Source: Viscum album (taxonomy: Eukaryota; Streptophyta; Magnoliopsida; Santalales; Viscaceae). From it: DNA of 64,000 nucleotides. The stretch spans positions 1,548,406,868 through 1,548,470,867 of the forward strand of contig OY728122.1 of NCBI GenBank assembly GCA_963277665.1. The letters run 5' to 3'. This document shows, piece by piece, positions 1 to 13,400 of the stretch. A model generated the notes under the pieces. That model had not been told where the DNA came from, did no database searches, and was given only the letters and a program-made list of their open reading frames with translations. Every line of letters begins with the position of its first letter. Position 1 is the first letter of the stretch. The translations under genes and the position numbers were made by a program.

Positions 1-3000
1 AAAAACATCAACTCTATTATTATTCGGGAAATCCAGCTGAACTTGATGTGGTTGTTGTAGAGAGTGATTAAATTGCAGAGGAAATAAAGTTACTCTTCAT
101 TTTCTTCCCCTTACGTTCCATTTTTTTAGATTCAGTACCTTTACATAGACTTTCTAATCCCCACACATCCATTTTGTTTTTAGTTTGGTGAGACAGCCTT
201 AGAAATAGAAGAGAAGGGTAAGATCTTGATCATCATTATGTCCAGATACACCAATAGGATTATTGTCGATGCCAGTGTGATGTTAGGATTTTGCAGTTTC
301 AGACTCATCGTAAGTGGTACACATAGGGGGTTTTGGGTCATTAGATGATAGATCACTACAAGTGGTCTTACAAAAATTATGGATTCTCTTATAATGAATC
401 ACGTGGTTTGTCCTCTAAACTATATCATTAATGATTATGGGATTTTAATAAACTTATTCAACATAGGGATGACTTGTCTATACTAATTCCATTAATTCAA
501 ATTTTTTATTTCTGTAATTGTAGTTAATATTTGTATGAATAAGATAACATATATAGTTATTTTTGGGGACCTTACTTCAAATTTCATTTTTTTACAGGTT
601 GTTTCTTCTGATGAAACCTCCATACTATTTGTTTTAAGTACCCTTAAAATTTCATCTACATACCCAATGGTATGAAATATATAATTTCCTGTATTTTTAA
701 ATTATATATTGATAACTAATGTTTTATGCAGTTGTTTTTTTAAATAGATTTATATTTATTAATATTTTTTCACTCCACTTCATATCTATTATATATATTA
801 TATGATTGGAATTCTCCACCCACATGTCGCCACTAAATTCATCTTACTTACATGGAAATCTATATGTTATAAAATAAGTGTTGGATTGGTTAACTCTTTT
901 CTCATCACAAAAAAAATTCTTTCATTTTTTAAATTGATTTTTGAAAATTCTTCAAATATATTAATAGTAAAAGCCCTTGAAAAGTATTCTCTCTCAATCC
1001 TTACAGAAATTGTACATTGTTTTCCATCTATTAACTTTGAATTAATTTAGAGTCTACTCTATTATTCAAACAGTAGAGGTAAATTGAGATAATCATATAA
1101 AATTTTGGAGGACAAGAACCACTAAGTAATTTTTTTGTTGTATCATATTAACATGGTTCCTTGTCTGATGATTTTTTGATCTAAAATACCATTGAGAAAA
1201 ATACCGTTGCATTTTTTTAGTTTCCAAATCTCTGAGAATTTTTTACTTTATTTCTCAAATTAAACGGTTATTTTTTTACATATATAACAATTTTTATTCT
1301 ATATAACATTGAGGTATAATGATGCGACTATCAACAAAAATGTGAAAATCATTTTTTTTCAACAAAACATGTCTACAAATAAAAACCCCTATTGATTTTA
1401 TCATTTAAAATAAGGCTGCTTTTCCATGTTTCAACCCATTATTATTGATTTATATTATCATTTATGATTATCCTACTATATAAATCATACTATTCATTTA
1501 GTGTGTGGATTTGAATCAAATAATCTACCCAGTTCCCTTTTCTAAATGTTCTCACTTTATATGGATTAAATCATCTGCATCATTCAACTTCGATTTTTTA
1601 TTCACTGATGAATAACCTGCTGTTGTATTAGTATCTTCCCCATTTTCAAGTGATTAAGATAAAAACACTAGTATATACACCTAATAATATAATATAATTC
1701 ACATTAAAAATATATGTGACTCCTCTAATGAAACATCTCTCCATTGTTGATACTCAACAGAATACTGATTTGTATGGTTTTCTTTCCACTCAATCCAGGC
1801 TAAAATTTTAGAGATACCTCTATGTTGATATTGATACTCTAATATGGACTCCCATATCCATTGGTATGTTCAATTATAGGTATTATTATAGATAACCATG
1901 TGATGGAAACCCTACTATTCACTTATGGTTGCAGATGTTCAAAATTCTTTTTCTCTCTCCCTAACATTTTATGTTGTTATGGAGAACCAAGAAGTGTAGA
2001 TTACCGGTATATAGACTACTATAGAAAATTGGATTCCATCTTTCTCCTTCATTATACCTATGTCTGCAAGGTGATGAATCAATTTTATAGATATTCCTTT
2101 CATGTAGATTATAATGAAGGTTCTGGCAACATATTTAGGTTAAATTTAGAGATAATGTGAACATGGACAGTTTTGATTGATTTGGGACATCCATCATCAT
2201 ATTTGTCTAGATAAATCAAATCCAAGAATTACTGGTCACACTTGTGGCTACTTTCATCGCTTATATCTGGGAGGTAATAAATTCGTATACCTTTGAGAAT
2301 CTTATACCCTCATTAGAAATAGTGTAGAATGCAGTTTATAGGAAGGTCATGGGAACTTCCAAAACACCGCAGGTTCGTCATGATAGGTTTTCTCAGTAGA
2401 AATGACAGGCGAATATGAGGAGGGAATGAATTATATCTATTGTCAAGTTAGGTCTAGGAAACATTATGCATTTTCATTTTTTTTGTTTAACTTTTTTCAG
2501 GGATGTATTTTGAATGATTTGTCGGTTTTTATCCAATTTTATCAAAACTACTAAATACCATTCCATAAATAAAAAATGTGATATGATACATTAACATATA
2601 AGAAGTATAACTAATATTTCCCATAAATGTATTTAATAGTTACATTAGTAATATTGAATATTTAAAATATTTTGAATTCTTTATCATCTTATTTAATGGT
2701 GTATTGAAAATAAAAAACTGGAATGGTTATGAATTCAACTCTAGATGTATTAATAATCATATTAATAGTAAATACATGATAATGATATTTACTCAACAGT
2801 TTATATGAAAATTGAAGATGAAAATCTAATTTGATAACAGTATTGAAGTTGAATTGAAAACAGTTAATATCATAGGTAATTACTAGACTGATTATCCTTC
2901 CAACATAAAATATTTTTTCTCACTATTAATTATTTATCATGCATGGTAACAGAAATTTATATTGAATATCTATTCATTTACATCTTGTGAATATACATGT

Positions 3001-4255
3001 AGTTACAAGACTTTCATAGTTCTCATTATTTTATGTTTAACATTGATGGATGAAATATTTGAAAATATATGCAGTTTCTATAAAATGACTTTTTATTTCA
3101 TATAAATAAATTGAATATTTTCATTCAAGTAGCACGAGATGGTTGTGGTTTACCTGGGGTTATGTCCCGGGATGTGTTTCTTCTGTTGTGATATTTTTTA
3201 GGGACAAAATATCAATATCATTAGCATAAAATATACATAAATATTTATATTCAATAGTTAGACAATGACTATATCAACAATGATTTTTTGACAGATGTTT
3301 TTTCTAATATTGTTTTATGTGCACCTTATAAAGAGAAGTTTAATTTCAGTTATTTCATGATAATGTGGTTTCACAAGAGTTGAATAGTTTATTTGGATTC
3401 GTTATATGGAGTATTTTCACTTGATATATCTAGATAGAATTTGATTTTCCATACGAGGTTCCAAGACTACTGGTGAATTACACTAACATAGAAGTGGTGT
3501 TTGGAGCAATGTGTATGATGATGCTTGATACTTATATTGTAAGTGTTGTGGAATCATCATGAAGATGATGGCATATTGATGTATGCTTAAAATTGAATCA
3601 TATACTCTAATAATTATGAATTGAATACTTATGTTCAAATGAATTGTTTGTTTCTTTTCATCACCTCTCATATTTTGGTTACTAATTGTTTTATTTTTAG
3701 ATTGATTTATCTCATGATTTTGATGAATAAATATTTATTGAAAGAGTATCCCTAAGTGATTTAAATGAAGACAAATCAACATTTAAGAAGATTCAAAAAC
3801 ATATCTATATTTATTTACTTGATATACTGAATAGATTGAACTATTTTGAATTGATATGTTCAAATTTGTCCTTGAAAAGTATGGATTGATGTTTGAAGAT
3901 ATGATTTTCTTTACTTCGAAGTAGTAAATATTACTTAATAATCTATTTCTTTCTCTTTATATATTTAATTTGTCTTCTTTTTTTAATAACTTTAAATTAT
4001 AATCATGTTAATTATGATCATTTCGTGCAAATGCATGGGTTGGGTACTAGATACTTACAAAATGGAACATTGTATATCAATATAAATTGAAAAAAAATCT
4101 AAAATCCATAATCTATGAAGATTATTGAAATTAATAATTATTCATACTCTTATGCATCATTTTATTACTCTGACATAACAATTGGCAACATATGATATTT
4201 TTTTTGATAATGTAGAAAAAGCTCAAGAATGCTAAAAGTACAAGATCTATACAAA
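1..4255. other. AT-rich DNA with no recognisable gene
   Basis: I see no conserved domain, RNA gene or clear repeat boundary here. The longest open frame (1861-2160, plus strand, 99 codons) has no recognisable motif and is flanked by stops. The stretch around 2160-2450 is slightly less AT-rich and could be an old transposon or exon relic, but nothing in its translation identifies it. The 5' LTR of the copia relic that starts near 4.26 kb should lie in the last 1-2 kb. I could not pair it convincingly with sequence after 10.49 kb. Confidence 0.5.
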
Positions 4256-4269
4256 GAATGATTCCAATT

Positions 4270-5060
4270 GTTGATCCTAGAGATATTATGAAAATGATAC
4301 ACACTCCATTATTCAATGGTGATATCTATGTATGTTTGAAATCTTGTATGATCATCAATCTAAAAAAATCATGGATTTAACGTATATATGAAGATCACAA
4401 CTCCATATGAAATTCATGAGAAACAATACACATGGGATGCTTCTAAAGAAGATGAGTAAAATATAAATTCAAAAGAAATGAATTCTATCATATGTGGATT
4501 TGGTTATGAGAAATTTTATCATGTATCTCAATGTCATAATCCATATAATATCTATCAGAAATTTTTTTCTTTTAAAGGATCTGAAAATTATAGTAAAATG
4601 TTTCACAATACTACAAAACTAATGTAAGACACCATTATAATGTATGGTCATAAAATCATCACCCAAATGAATGGGATATTGAATTACATTGTCAATGATA
4701 TTGATCATTTATGAATATTAATTTCTTTAACCTATTAATCACGAAATGCACTCTTGTGATACCCATAAAATGGCATGGGACCTCTATAGATATACAAAAA
4801 ACATCACTAGTCAATGACTTGTTGAGGGAATAATTAATTGGAATACTAACGATGTACGAATAAGAAATGAATGTAGAAGATGAATGTCATAACATAATAA
4901 AAATGGAATAATTTCCCTAAAATTTATATATATGAATAATTAAAAGAAATTTAGAGAATATTTCAAAGTATAAAAATATTCAAACTCTTCAGATTTTGAA
5001 AAAGAACTAGCATAGTTCTTCAGAAGATTTAGAACAGTCTATTCGAAAAATTGAGGATTC
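4270..5060 (+). pseudogene. copia gag (capsid/nucleocapsid) relic
   Basis: In intact elements gag forms the virus-like particle that packages element RNA. Near 4300 a frame reads like the start of copia gag (PLFNGDIYVCLKS, compare the family pattern P-F-[DN]-G-x-N-Y-x-x-W). A second frame at about 4458-4560 gives NINSKEMNSIICGFGYEKF and then YHVSQCHNPYNIYQKFFSF, the usual 'KAMNAIxCG...EFxxIxxCxTAKE' block. Around 4740-4870 a frame resembles the 'ILRSLPxxWxxKVTAIQEAKDL...ELLGSLMTYE' block (IPIKWHGTSIDIQKTS, then IGILTMYE after a frameshift). The three blocks lie in the expected order but in different frames. No zinc knuckle was identified after it. Confidence 0.65.
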
Positions 5061-6555
5061 AAAATATAAATAACTAGAGATAATAAATGATCTTTGTAAT
5101 AAGATATTATGAATATAAATATATTGTTCCTATTAGACCTAAATTAACAAAGATAGAAGAAAAAATAATAATCATTTAAAAGAAAATCAACTGAAAACTG
5201 ATTATGAGAATAATGGTAAAAGAGCTATAAAGGCTGATTGGGATTTTTAAGAAAAATCCAACAACTATTACATCAAAAAATTAGAAAAAATATCATAAAA
5301 TATGAAATCAAACATGTTCTTTATGGATATGGATGAAAATGAGTTATAATCATATTATTATATTATATCTGATTTTTTATTGATTATGTAGAAATTTTAT
5401 TCTTGTTTTTCAATGTATAAAGAAAAATATGATTCTCTATTTAAATAAAATTATTCTATAAAAAAATTCATAATAGTTATTTTTATTTGAAAATGAAGTA
5501 GTGTTAAAGAAACATCAATAATTGAAGAATAGTTTTATAAATATTCATTAAACAACATTAGGCATGAAAGTATAATAATATAATTATTAAATAAAATAGA
5601 ATCATTTAAAAGTGCAAGTATTATATTAACTAATGGATAAAAAATATATAAACAATTTCCATGGATGGAATTTTATTATAAAAAGAAAATATATAATAAG
5701 ACGTAAATGATAGAAATAAAATTTACAAAAAAATTATATTGTGAAAATTTCTAAATATTCTACCAGTTTCTATTATTAAAAGAAAAATGATTATTATAAT
5801 AAATACTAGTTTATAAATCATCAAATAAGATGAATTAATATAGATTTTATTTCAAAAAAATGTATGAAACAATAAATGTAAATTTTGGAAAAATAATTTA
5901 AATCTGGATTACTAGATATTTGCATGCTATTACAGCTAGACCAAATTAAATATGGGTACTAAAACAAACTCTTGTTAGAATAATGTTTCATGAAAATTAT
6001 CGAAATAATAAAAAAAAATATGATATATGGAAAATGGATACTGAGGACAAATTGGTGGATGCTTTTATAACTTTTATAAATAGAAATACATGTATGGAGA
6101 ACTAGTCACCTTTAAAGACATAGTTATAGTAATGATAGATTTAGATGGATCAGTTAGAGATCAAAAGTCTATATCAATTAACAATGTCCATATATTCAAA
6201 ACCTATATCAAAAATTGATAATAATTTAAAAAATATATTTTTATTGTTTTTATGTGTATTTTTCTAAAGAATAAATCCCATTTTGGAAGATAAATTCATT
6301 AAATTTATAAAACCTTCAATTGAAATAGATTTCAACATGGATCCTAATTTTTTGTGTAAAGAAAATGTGAATAGTTAAACTTTTGAGACAAATAATTCAT
6401 CGATATTGAAATGAGGAATTTATTTCCCTTATATATATACTTTATAAAAATTTTCTTATAATTTCTAATTTTTTTATATTTTCTAGTAATAAATTTTTAT
6501 TTGTTGGTTATGTGATGCATGTCAAATTTGATAAAAACAAAAAAAAAATTAAATT
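5061..6555 (+). other. Highly degenerate gag C-terminus to pre-integrase interval
   Basis: This interval should hold the gag C-terminal part, zinc knuckle, protease and GAG-pre-integrase domain of the copia relic. It is about 80% A+T with many stops in all frames. I could not place a protease active site (D-S/T-G) or a CCHC knuckle. The segment may be decayed beyond recognition or replaced by unrelated sequence. Confidence 0.4.
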
Positions 6556-6559
6556 AATG

Positions 6560-7200
6560 GAAAAATTTGATATCTCTAAACAAATATTACTTATCAACAT
6601 GGAATTTTTTGGACCACCTAGAATAGAATTGTTGGTATAAAAATAAAATGTTTATGTATTAGGTAAATATTTTTTTAGATTTACAATGGGTTATTTTAAA
6701 AATATAAAATTTAAGTGTTCACTATTTTTAAATGCATTGGAATAATTTTCAAAAACAAAAATTATTTTAAAATAATTTCATTTATAAGTTATAATGAAAG
6801 AGAATTTCTAAATCCTGAATTTAATTATTTTTTCTAAAATAGAGGTATTGACCACACCTTCAATACACAAAGACCTCCAAAAAATGAAATTATTAAAAGA
6901 AAAAATAGAACTATTGAAGAGATCTTAAGGACTTTGATTAATAAATATATCCTTCCATCCTATTTTTATGTAGAAACTATATGTAAAAATTTCAAATTCA
7001 TGAATATATTTTTAATAATATCCTTTATTAAGAATAAACCATATGAAAATTGGAATAATATAATACCATACGTAATGTACATCAAGAATTTGGACCTAAG
7101 GTGTATATCTTGAATTGTATGGAAAACAACTGAAAATATGATCTAGTGGATGATGAGGGAATCTTTATATGGTATTACACAACATCTAAAGACTATATAT
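6560..7200 (+). pseudogene. copia integrase relic
   Basis: Integrase inserts element cDNA into host DNA. From about 6572 a frame reads ISKQILLINMEFFGPPRIE, which matches the copia 'SxPLELLHMDLFGPSRIESLGG' block that carries the first catalytic Asp; here that position reads as Glu or is shifted (NMEFFGP). Further on, about 6780-6960, SYNEREFLNPEFNYFF and then DHTFNTQRPPKNEIIKRKNR match the second half of the core, ending in the P-Q-Q-N-G-V-V-E-R-K-N-R block with the third catalytic Glu changed to Lys. The following KNKPYENWNN matches 'NKTPYELWxGKKP'. Several frameshifts are needed and the gene is dead. Confidence 0.75.
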
Positions 7201-7379
7201 TATATAATAATTAGTTATTTTGAATTTTTATTAATGTTCTTCTTTTGAATAAATTAAATGACAAAAAAGATGAAATTGTTGGATATTTTGAGAACATGAG
7301 TTTTGAATCACTTAATTATAATTGGGACCCAAAAAATGAAACATTTTCTAGTATAAAATAAAAATTAAAATAAAATAAA

Positions 7380-8250
7380 CTAAATGTATCAAACCTATAG
7401 AGTCTATAATTTTAGTTGATCATCCTTTAGAATTTGTTATAGGAAATCAATATTCTATAGTGAAATCAAGGAGATATGTAGGAATCATAGATGAATTTTA
7501 TATCCTTATGTCACAATAATAAAATATAGTAACACAATTTTATTTAAAATATTATAATTAGGTATTTTATATGGATGATGTACCTAATTATATCAATATT
7601 AATTAATTTGGGAATTGGTGGATAAACCAACCAATAATCTAGTAATTGGAACAAAATATGTTTTTAGAAATAAAACACACTATCTAAGGATAATTACTAT
7701 AATAAAAATATGGAATAGTAACAAAATGATAGAATCAAGAAGATTCAATAGATTATGATTAATCATTATCCCACGTTTCTAAATTAAAGACCATTAGAAT
7801 ATTGCTAGCTTATGTATCTCATAATAATTTTAAATTATATTATATTGATGTAAAATGATCCTTTTTATATAGAAATTTAGTATAGGATAGTTATATTGAA
7901 CAACCAAAGGGTTTTAAAACCCCTATATACACAATTATGTTCTCAAACAAACTAAATCACTTTACAGATATAATCCTGAACCCATAGGTTGGTATTAAAT
8001 ATTATGCTCATTTTTTTTGAAAATTTGATGATTAGTAGTATTAGAATATACTAATAAATTTATTAAAATCATGTTTTCATATATATAATGAGGAAAAAAA
8101 TTATGTAGCTGATTTTATTTTCGTATCAACAAATAATAATATTTTTAATGATTTTTCAAATGTTTCACAAAAAATTATTGGACATAAGTTTGATTGGAGA
8201 ATTAAATTTAATTATATTTTTTCAAATTTTGCAAAAATATTATAGAAATG
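7380..8250 (+). pseudogene. copia reverse transcriptase relic with YVAD in place of YVDD
   Basis: RT copies element RNA into DNA. The linker before the domain (about 7395-7480) has the Sirevirus-type 'HP-x-E-x-V-I-G' pattern (DHPLEFVIGNQYS). At about 7608 WELVDKPTNNLVIGTKYVFR matches the start of copia RT. Around 7780-7910 come RLKTIRILLAYVSHNNFKLY, then IDVK, a stop, SFL and EQPKGFK, matching the block with the first catalytic Asp (Q-M-D-V-K-S-A-F-L-N-G). The catalytic doublet block at 8102-8113 reads Tyr-Val-Ala-Asp followed by FIFVST. The codon expected to be GAT is GCT, so the first Asp of the doublet is lost. Many stops are also present. Confidence 0.8.
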
Positions 8251-8269
8251 AATTTTCTAAAAGAAAATA

Positions 8270-9040
8270 CATTAATTATTTATTATAGTTGTTTGGACTA
8301 GAAAAAAATTATTCTTATAAAACTCTCGTGTTTACTAATGTAAAACATTATTTGGTTAAAGCTGGAAAACCAATTGAAAATATGTTATATCGAGGAATTG
8401 TGGATACATTAATTTATCATACATCTCATAGACTAGACATAATTTTATCTATGTGTTTATGAATTATATTTCATTCCGCCCAAATTAATCATATATTACT
8501 GTTGTTCAAATACTATTTGACATTTAAAAGGGACTATTTTTTCAATCACAAATTTACCGAAAAACATCTGATTTTAATTTAATTGCTTATTCAGATGCTA
8601 ATTTTCATGATGTAAATAATACAGAAAATAAACATCAGGAACAATTAAAATTTTATGAAAATAAAAAGATTAATGGTCATATTAGATACAACATTCAATT
8701 ACTCTATCTATATAGAGGTTATAATTTATATATTCTTATAGTTTTTTGTGAAAAAGTTTTTAGTGTAAAATAGAACAAAATACAATCAAGACTTAATTTT
8801 AATAATATACATATTATATTGGCTAATAAAATTGAAATATAGATTTCAAAAAATCCAATAATTAATTCCATAAACAAGAATATATATAAAAGGATTAATT
8901 TTATAAGATATATTTTTTATAAAATGGATATCTGTTTATAATTTCTAAATACTGAATATCAAATTTGTGAATTTTTTAATACTTACCATCCTGATGCATG
9001 TTTTGATTCTCTTATGGGGATGTTATGAAAATTATTAATA
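8270..9040 (+). pseudogene. copia RNase H domain relic
   Basis: RNase H degrades the RNA strand during reverse transcription. Around 8400-8460 VDTLIYHTSHRLDIILSMC matches 'IGSLLYLTxSRPDIxFSVC'. At about 8588, YSDANFHDVNNTENKH matches 'YSDADFAGxxxDRKST' and keeps the first catalytic Asp. From 8820 to about 9020, frames read ISKNPIINSINKNIYK, FIRYIFYKMDIC, and FLNTEYQICEFFNTYHPDAC, which track the C-terminal block (I-S-K-N-P-x-x-H-S-R-T-K-H-I-D-I-R-H-H-F-I-R ... T-x-x-Q-x-A-D-I-F-T-K-P-L). Stops break each block. This is the recognisable 3' end of pol in this element. Confidence 0.75.
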
Positions 9041-10479
9041 AATAAAATAGTTGATAATTAAATTGAGTAACATACCTAGATGATAATGAAATATTTTCAA
9101 TCGAATTAACTACAATAACACAAAAAACCTACAAAAAGTATCTTATATGTCTAGGATAAAAACATATTCTTTTGAAAATATTTTATTGTCATCTTGTGAA
9201 AAGAATAAAGAATGGTCGTTAACTGTAATGGATGAATCCCAAAAATTATAGCACCATGATTAAGATTATTTTTATTCTTTGGTTCTTTCGATAGAATATT
9301 CACTCATCATGTATAAAAAATGCAAGAGGATAACTAATGTTTACAATATGTGTTGTAATATACAAAAAACACATTAGATGATTTGAGAAATTAATCTATT
9401 CCCAATGAATTATTCAAATTAGTTCAAACGGAGCTACTCAATATCAGATAAAATCCAGATTCTTGGATATATTTTGATGATTTACAATATGAAATATAGG
9501 ATCATGATGGAAAAATGAATGAAGAATCACCCATAAGATAGATTTTATAGATTTAATGAAATATTTTTAAAATTAGAATGAATCGGTCAGGGTGTTATCA
9601 AGTAAATTTAGAGCCTCTCCCTCTACCTTTAAAAAATTAATATATTTAATCAGAATTATTCATGAAATTATTTTCATGATATATGATATAATGTATAGGA
9701 TTTATTAACATGTGGTCAATAGTGCACCTCTAAATGTGTTGTTAGATAATAAAAAACAACTTTTCATAACGTTAACCCCAAGAAAACCTAGAATCTGACT
9801 ACTTCTCAATCAGTTATGTGAATGGTTTTCCATGTTTCTTCATACTATGAAAATTATACATGACTTTCTGACTGTCAATATTATTGACAATATTAAAGTG
9901 GGATAAAACTCACATGTTTGGATAATGCATTTGGATAACAAACATTTGTATTTTTATAAGGGTATATGGTAGATTTTAAGGATTTGGTTCACGATGTTCT
10001 AGCTATACTAGAACTTGAAAACAATTTTATACTTTCCCATAAAACATCCCATAGCACTTCTATTTAAGAAATTTTTATCCTTCAAAACAATAGTGATCAT
10101 AAACATCATTATAATGATTTTTTTGTTTCTTTGTATTTCTTCTTATCATTATTTCAATACTTTTCAACTACAAAAAATCATGTTTAATTCCAAAAAGGAA
10201 AAATATAAAATTTAATTACCATTAAATGATACATTGAATGTGTTTTAATCCATTTTAATATAAATTAATTTTTAAATCACGAAAGGACGATAAAATTGGG
10301 TAAACACAACATTCCTATCACTATTTATAGTTTTTGTATCGATCAAATGAAATGAATTTTTCTATGTAAATTGTTTTTCAATAAATTTTATTATGTATAT
10401 TTTTTAAATATATACGGTTTAATTTATGTTTATAATTCATTTGTTTTCTTTGTTACGTTTTGTGTGTTGTGATCATCAA
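9041..10479 (+). other. Post-pol interval of the copia relic, no identified gene
   Basis: About 1.4 kb separates the end of RNase H from the possible polypurine tract. Sirevirus-type elements often carry an extra ORF here, but I cannot recognise one. A 66-codon open frame at 10015-10215 is rich in Ile, Phe and Leu and would look membrane-like, which may only reflect the AT-rich composition. Confidence 0.4.
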
Positions 10480-10496
10480 AAATGAGGAGATTATTC
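10480..10496 (+). promoter_or_regulatory. Possible degenerate polypurine tract before a 3' LTR
   Basis: The sequence aaaaatgaggagatta resembles the Sirevirus signal AAAAAGGGGGAGATTG(TT), which primes plus-strand synthesis immediately upstream of the 3' LTR. It lies downstream of a plus-strand copia pol, where one is expected. The matching 5' LTR was not established, so the call is tentative. Confidence 0.35.
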
Positions 10497-13400
10497 AGCA
10501 TATATTGCCTCAACAAGACTCTATAAATTATATTAATTTTTATTCAAAAAAAAACACATGTTTTCAATTAATAATGATACCGTAAGTATTTTTGAGGATT
10601 ATAATTATTGATAATATTATATTATTTATGTGTTATGATATTTTTAATCATTTTTTGGAGATGTTTTAAAAGTATTCTGGAAACACTATTCATACATTAT
10701 GTTGGTAAGTATAATAATAACATATAGTTCCAAAACCCTATGTTTTAGATAATGCATATGGATCATGTAACCAATTTTGTTGGACATGAATTGTCTTTCA
10801 ACCAAATTTTTTGTAAGAAATCCTTCATTTGAAAAATAATATTTATAGATAAACAACGCTATTTTTATAAGTATCCTAACATTTACAAAAAAAAATGTAT
10901 AATCAATCATCCCTATTTTTATGACCAACCATATGTTTTCAAGACCACGTTTGAAGTTTTTTTGTCATAGGAAGGAACAATATATTTGAATATACCAGAT
11001 TGGAGTTTTAATTAATGACGTTTTCATTATTTAGTATTGTTGTCTCAATGGATGAAAAATCATGATGAAGTTATTTTATCGTCGATTCAAGCACTAGTAT
11101 TTAGTGGAGTGAATCATTCATATTTCAAAGGTAAGATAAAATTTAATGGTTGATTTAAATATTAATAATCTTTTTTAGGTGACATCTGTTGATCTACTCA
11201 ACTGTAGAAAATATGATATTATTATATAACTAGAGTGAGTATTTTCACATTTGGGGTGTCTATAATTTCTTCAATATATTTATGAAAAATAAACTACTTC
11301 AATGAAAAAAATATAGGTTGAGTCTATTATTTATGAGGTTTCTACAATTTGATGATATACAGGTTTCATCATTGAGCTATTTTGTGACTGATACTATTTG
11401 TTTGTTGATATTTATAATGATGATGATTCTTAATAGTGATGTTTTTAATTATATTATTTCTTGAATACATTCATATATGAAAACAAATATCTGTTTTCAT
11501 CTAGTTCTTAAATCAACTATGATCATCTATATACAATTAAACAGAATCAAAATCTTTTGATTTATAGGAGTATTAGTTTCTCGGACTCAGTCGTGGAAGA
11601 GTATCGTCTTCTTAGACCAAGATATAGTGAATCCAATTCCATATAAAAGAACTAAAAGTCTTTGTAATTACCTATTGTAAAAGTTGTCAACTTCATGAAC
11701 TCATTTGTGAATGTCATATGATAAGAGGACCATTCTAGTGAAAATATCAAAGCTCACAAGGAGATAAATAGTGGAGTGGACTAGGAGATAATTATTCCCC
11801 AAACCACTATAAAAATTTCACAATTTTTTTTTACTATTTATTACAAATGACATTACTTATACCAGATGATTATTTATATCAACAAAAATATTAATGAAAT
11901 CCAAATGCCAAAATATTTCATGATTATCAACAGAGACAATTCTACTCCCTCTTGTTTATCATTGTATTATTCCAACCTTAACATTAGTAGTCTTTAAATA
12001 AGATCTTCATTCACCCAAATCTCTCTAAGTGAAACCATATTTCTCAAAATTTTGGTGAATGTATTTGACATATAATTTATGTTTTCTTGAAAATACAATA
12101 TGAATTATTGAAATTAATCTAGTTGTATAAATTTTTTGTTCTCTGAAACATGTCATTTCCATAATGAGTGACTTTTAAATCCCACTATATGATAGAATTA
12201 TATTTTTATTATTATATATTACTATAAATAATTATAATTAGATAGAATTATATGTAATACATTACATTGAAATTTAGGACATATTTTGAAGAATCATTTC
12301 CAGTGATTGTTTATAAATAAACGTCATAAAATATATATGGTTTTGAAATTATACCCAAATAATAATTACCATCATTTTATAGAAATATCACAATTTCATA
12401 CTTCTTGTAAAAAAGACACATCCATTATAGTGAGGGGGTCGGATGGTATTCAAAATCTTGAAATATCGACATTCGAGAATAGTGTAGAGGATTGTTTCTA
12501 TAGAAACATAATTCTATGCTAGTTGTTAGATCAGAAAAAGAAAATGAAATAATTGTACCAAAATATATAAAACAAAACTCCGCTTTGATAAAAATTGTTA
12601 TGTACCTTGTTATAGTAGTAGTTACAAGAGTTGGAGGGGTGAATAGTTCTTTTTGATATGTCACAAAAAATAAAAATTTATTTGAGTTCGAAAAGAATTT
12701 AATGTTTCAGCCGAAGTAAAAGAGACAATATAAGATTTTTTAAAGGGGTTTAGATCATCCTGATCCTAGTCCCCTCTTCAATATCCTCTACTAAATGTGG
12801 ATAAATTTATTCAATATATCCAAACATTTTAATTGGAGAAGAAAAAAAATTAAGAAAATAATATCATTCTTGTTTAAAAAATATTTATATTATTCATGGA
12901 AATTATATGAGTTACAAATTAAATTTCTTTATTCTATGTGTATCATCCCGACCATCCTTTTTATTGGTGGTATAACCCAACGAGTGATTTTGGATGGAAA
13001 AATCATAAATTTATCTATAAAAAATAGATTCCAGGACAAATTACAATAGACGAATAACAAAAAAAATTAAAACTGAACAAGTAGAAGAAGATAAAATTTA
13101 GAAAATATCATGTACCGTGATCACTTTAGAAGTGTAAGAATAATGTGATGATTATTTTCAATGATCACAGTATAATAGTAGTAAATGACTTTGTGTATTG
13201 GTCAATTTTGAATTGTAGTAATTCTATCATTTTATTCTCATCCAATAAATCGTCTTCCCATAAACTTGTTTGAAACCATGAGGAGATCTCCTGAATCATA
13301 AACTCAAGATCATGAAGTTCTGTATCCATAACTAATATATGGATAATATATGTTATTTTATGGTAATGATATTATATAACCATTATAATATTTTTTTAAA

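Larger units (their letters stand above)
4260..9090 (+). mobile_element. Decayed Sirevirus-like Ty1/copia retrotransposon (internal region)
   Basis: Shifting among the three plus-strand frames recovers copia modules in the order gag, integrase, reverse transcriptase, RNase H, which defines Ty1/copia. The gag motif around 4458-4560 (residues like EMNSIICGFGYEKFYHVSQC) resembles the gag of the better preserved Sirevirus-like element at 33.7 kb, so the two probably belong to related families. Integrase before RT separates it from Ty3/gypsy. Stops and frameshifts occur every few dozen codons and no module could be functional. A protease was not found between gag and integrase. LTR borders are unresolved; a possible polypurine tract lies near 10.48 kb. 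Confidence 0.8.

Noticed and set aside
2986..4030. Candidate 5' LTR for the first copia relic, pairing atacatgtagttacaagac with atattgcctcaacaagactc at about 10.51 kb
   Set aside because: Only a short edge similarity was seen; later parts do not align in order, so it was not reported as an LTR.
10015..10215. 66-codon hydrophobic plus-strand frame as a small membrane protein
   Set aside because: Ile/Phe/Leu richness follows from AT-rich DNA; no start context, conservation or neighbour supports a gene.
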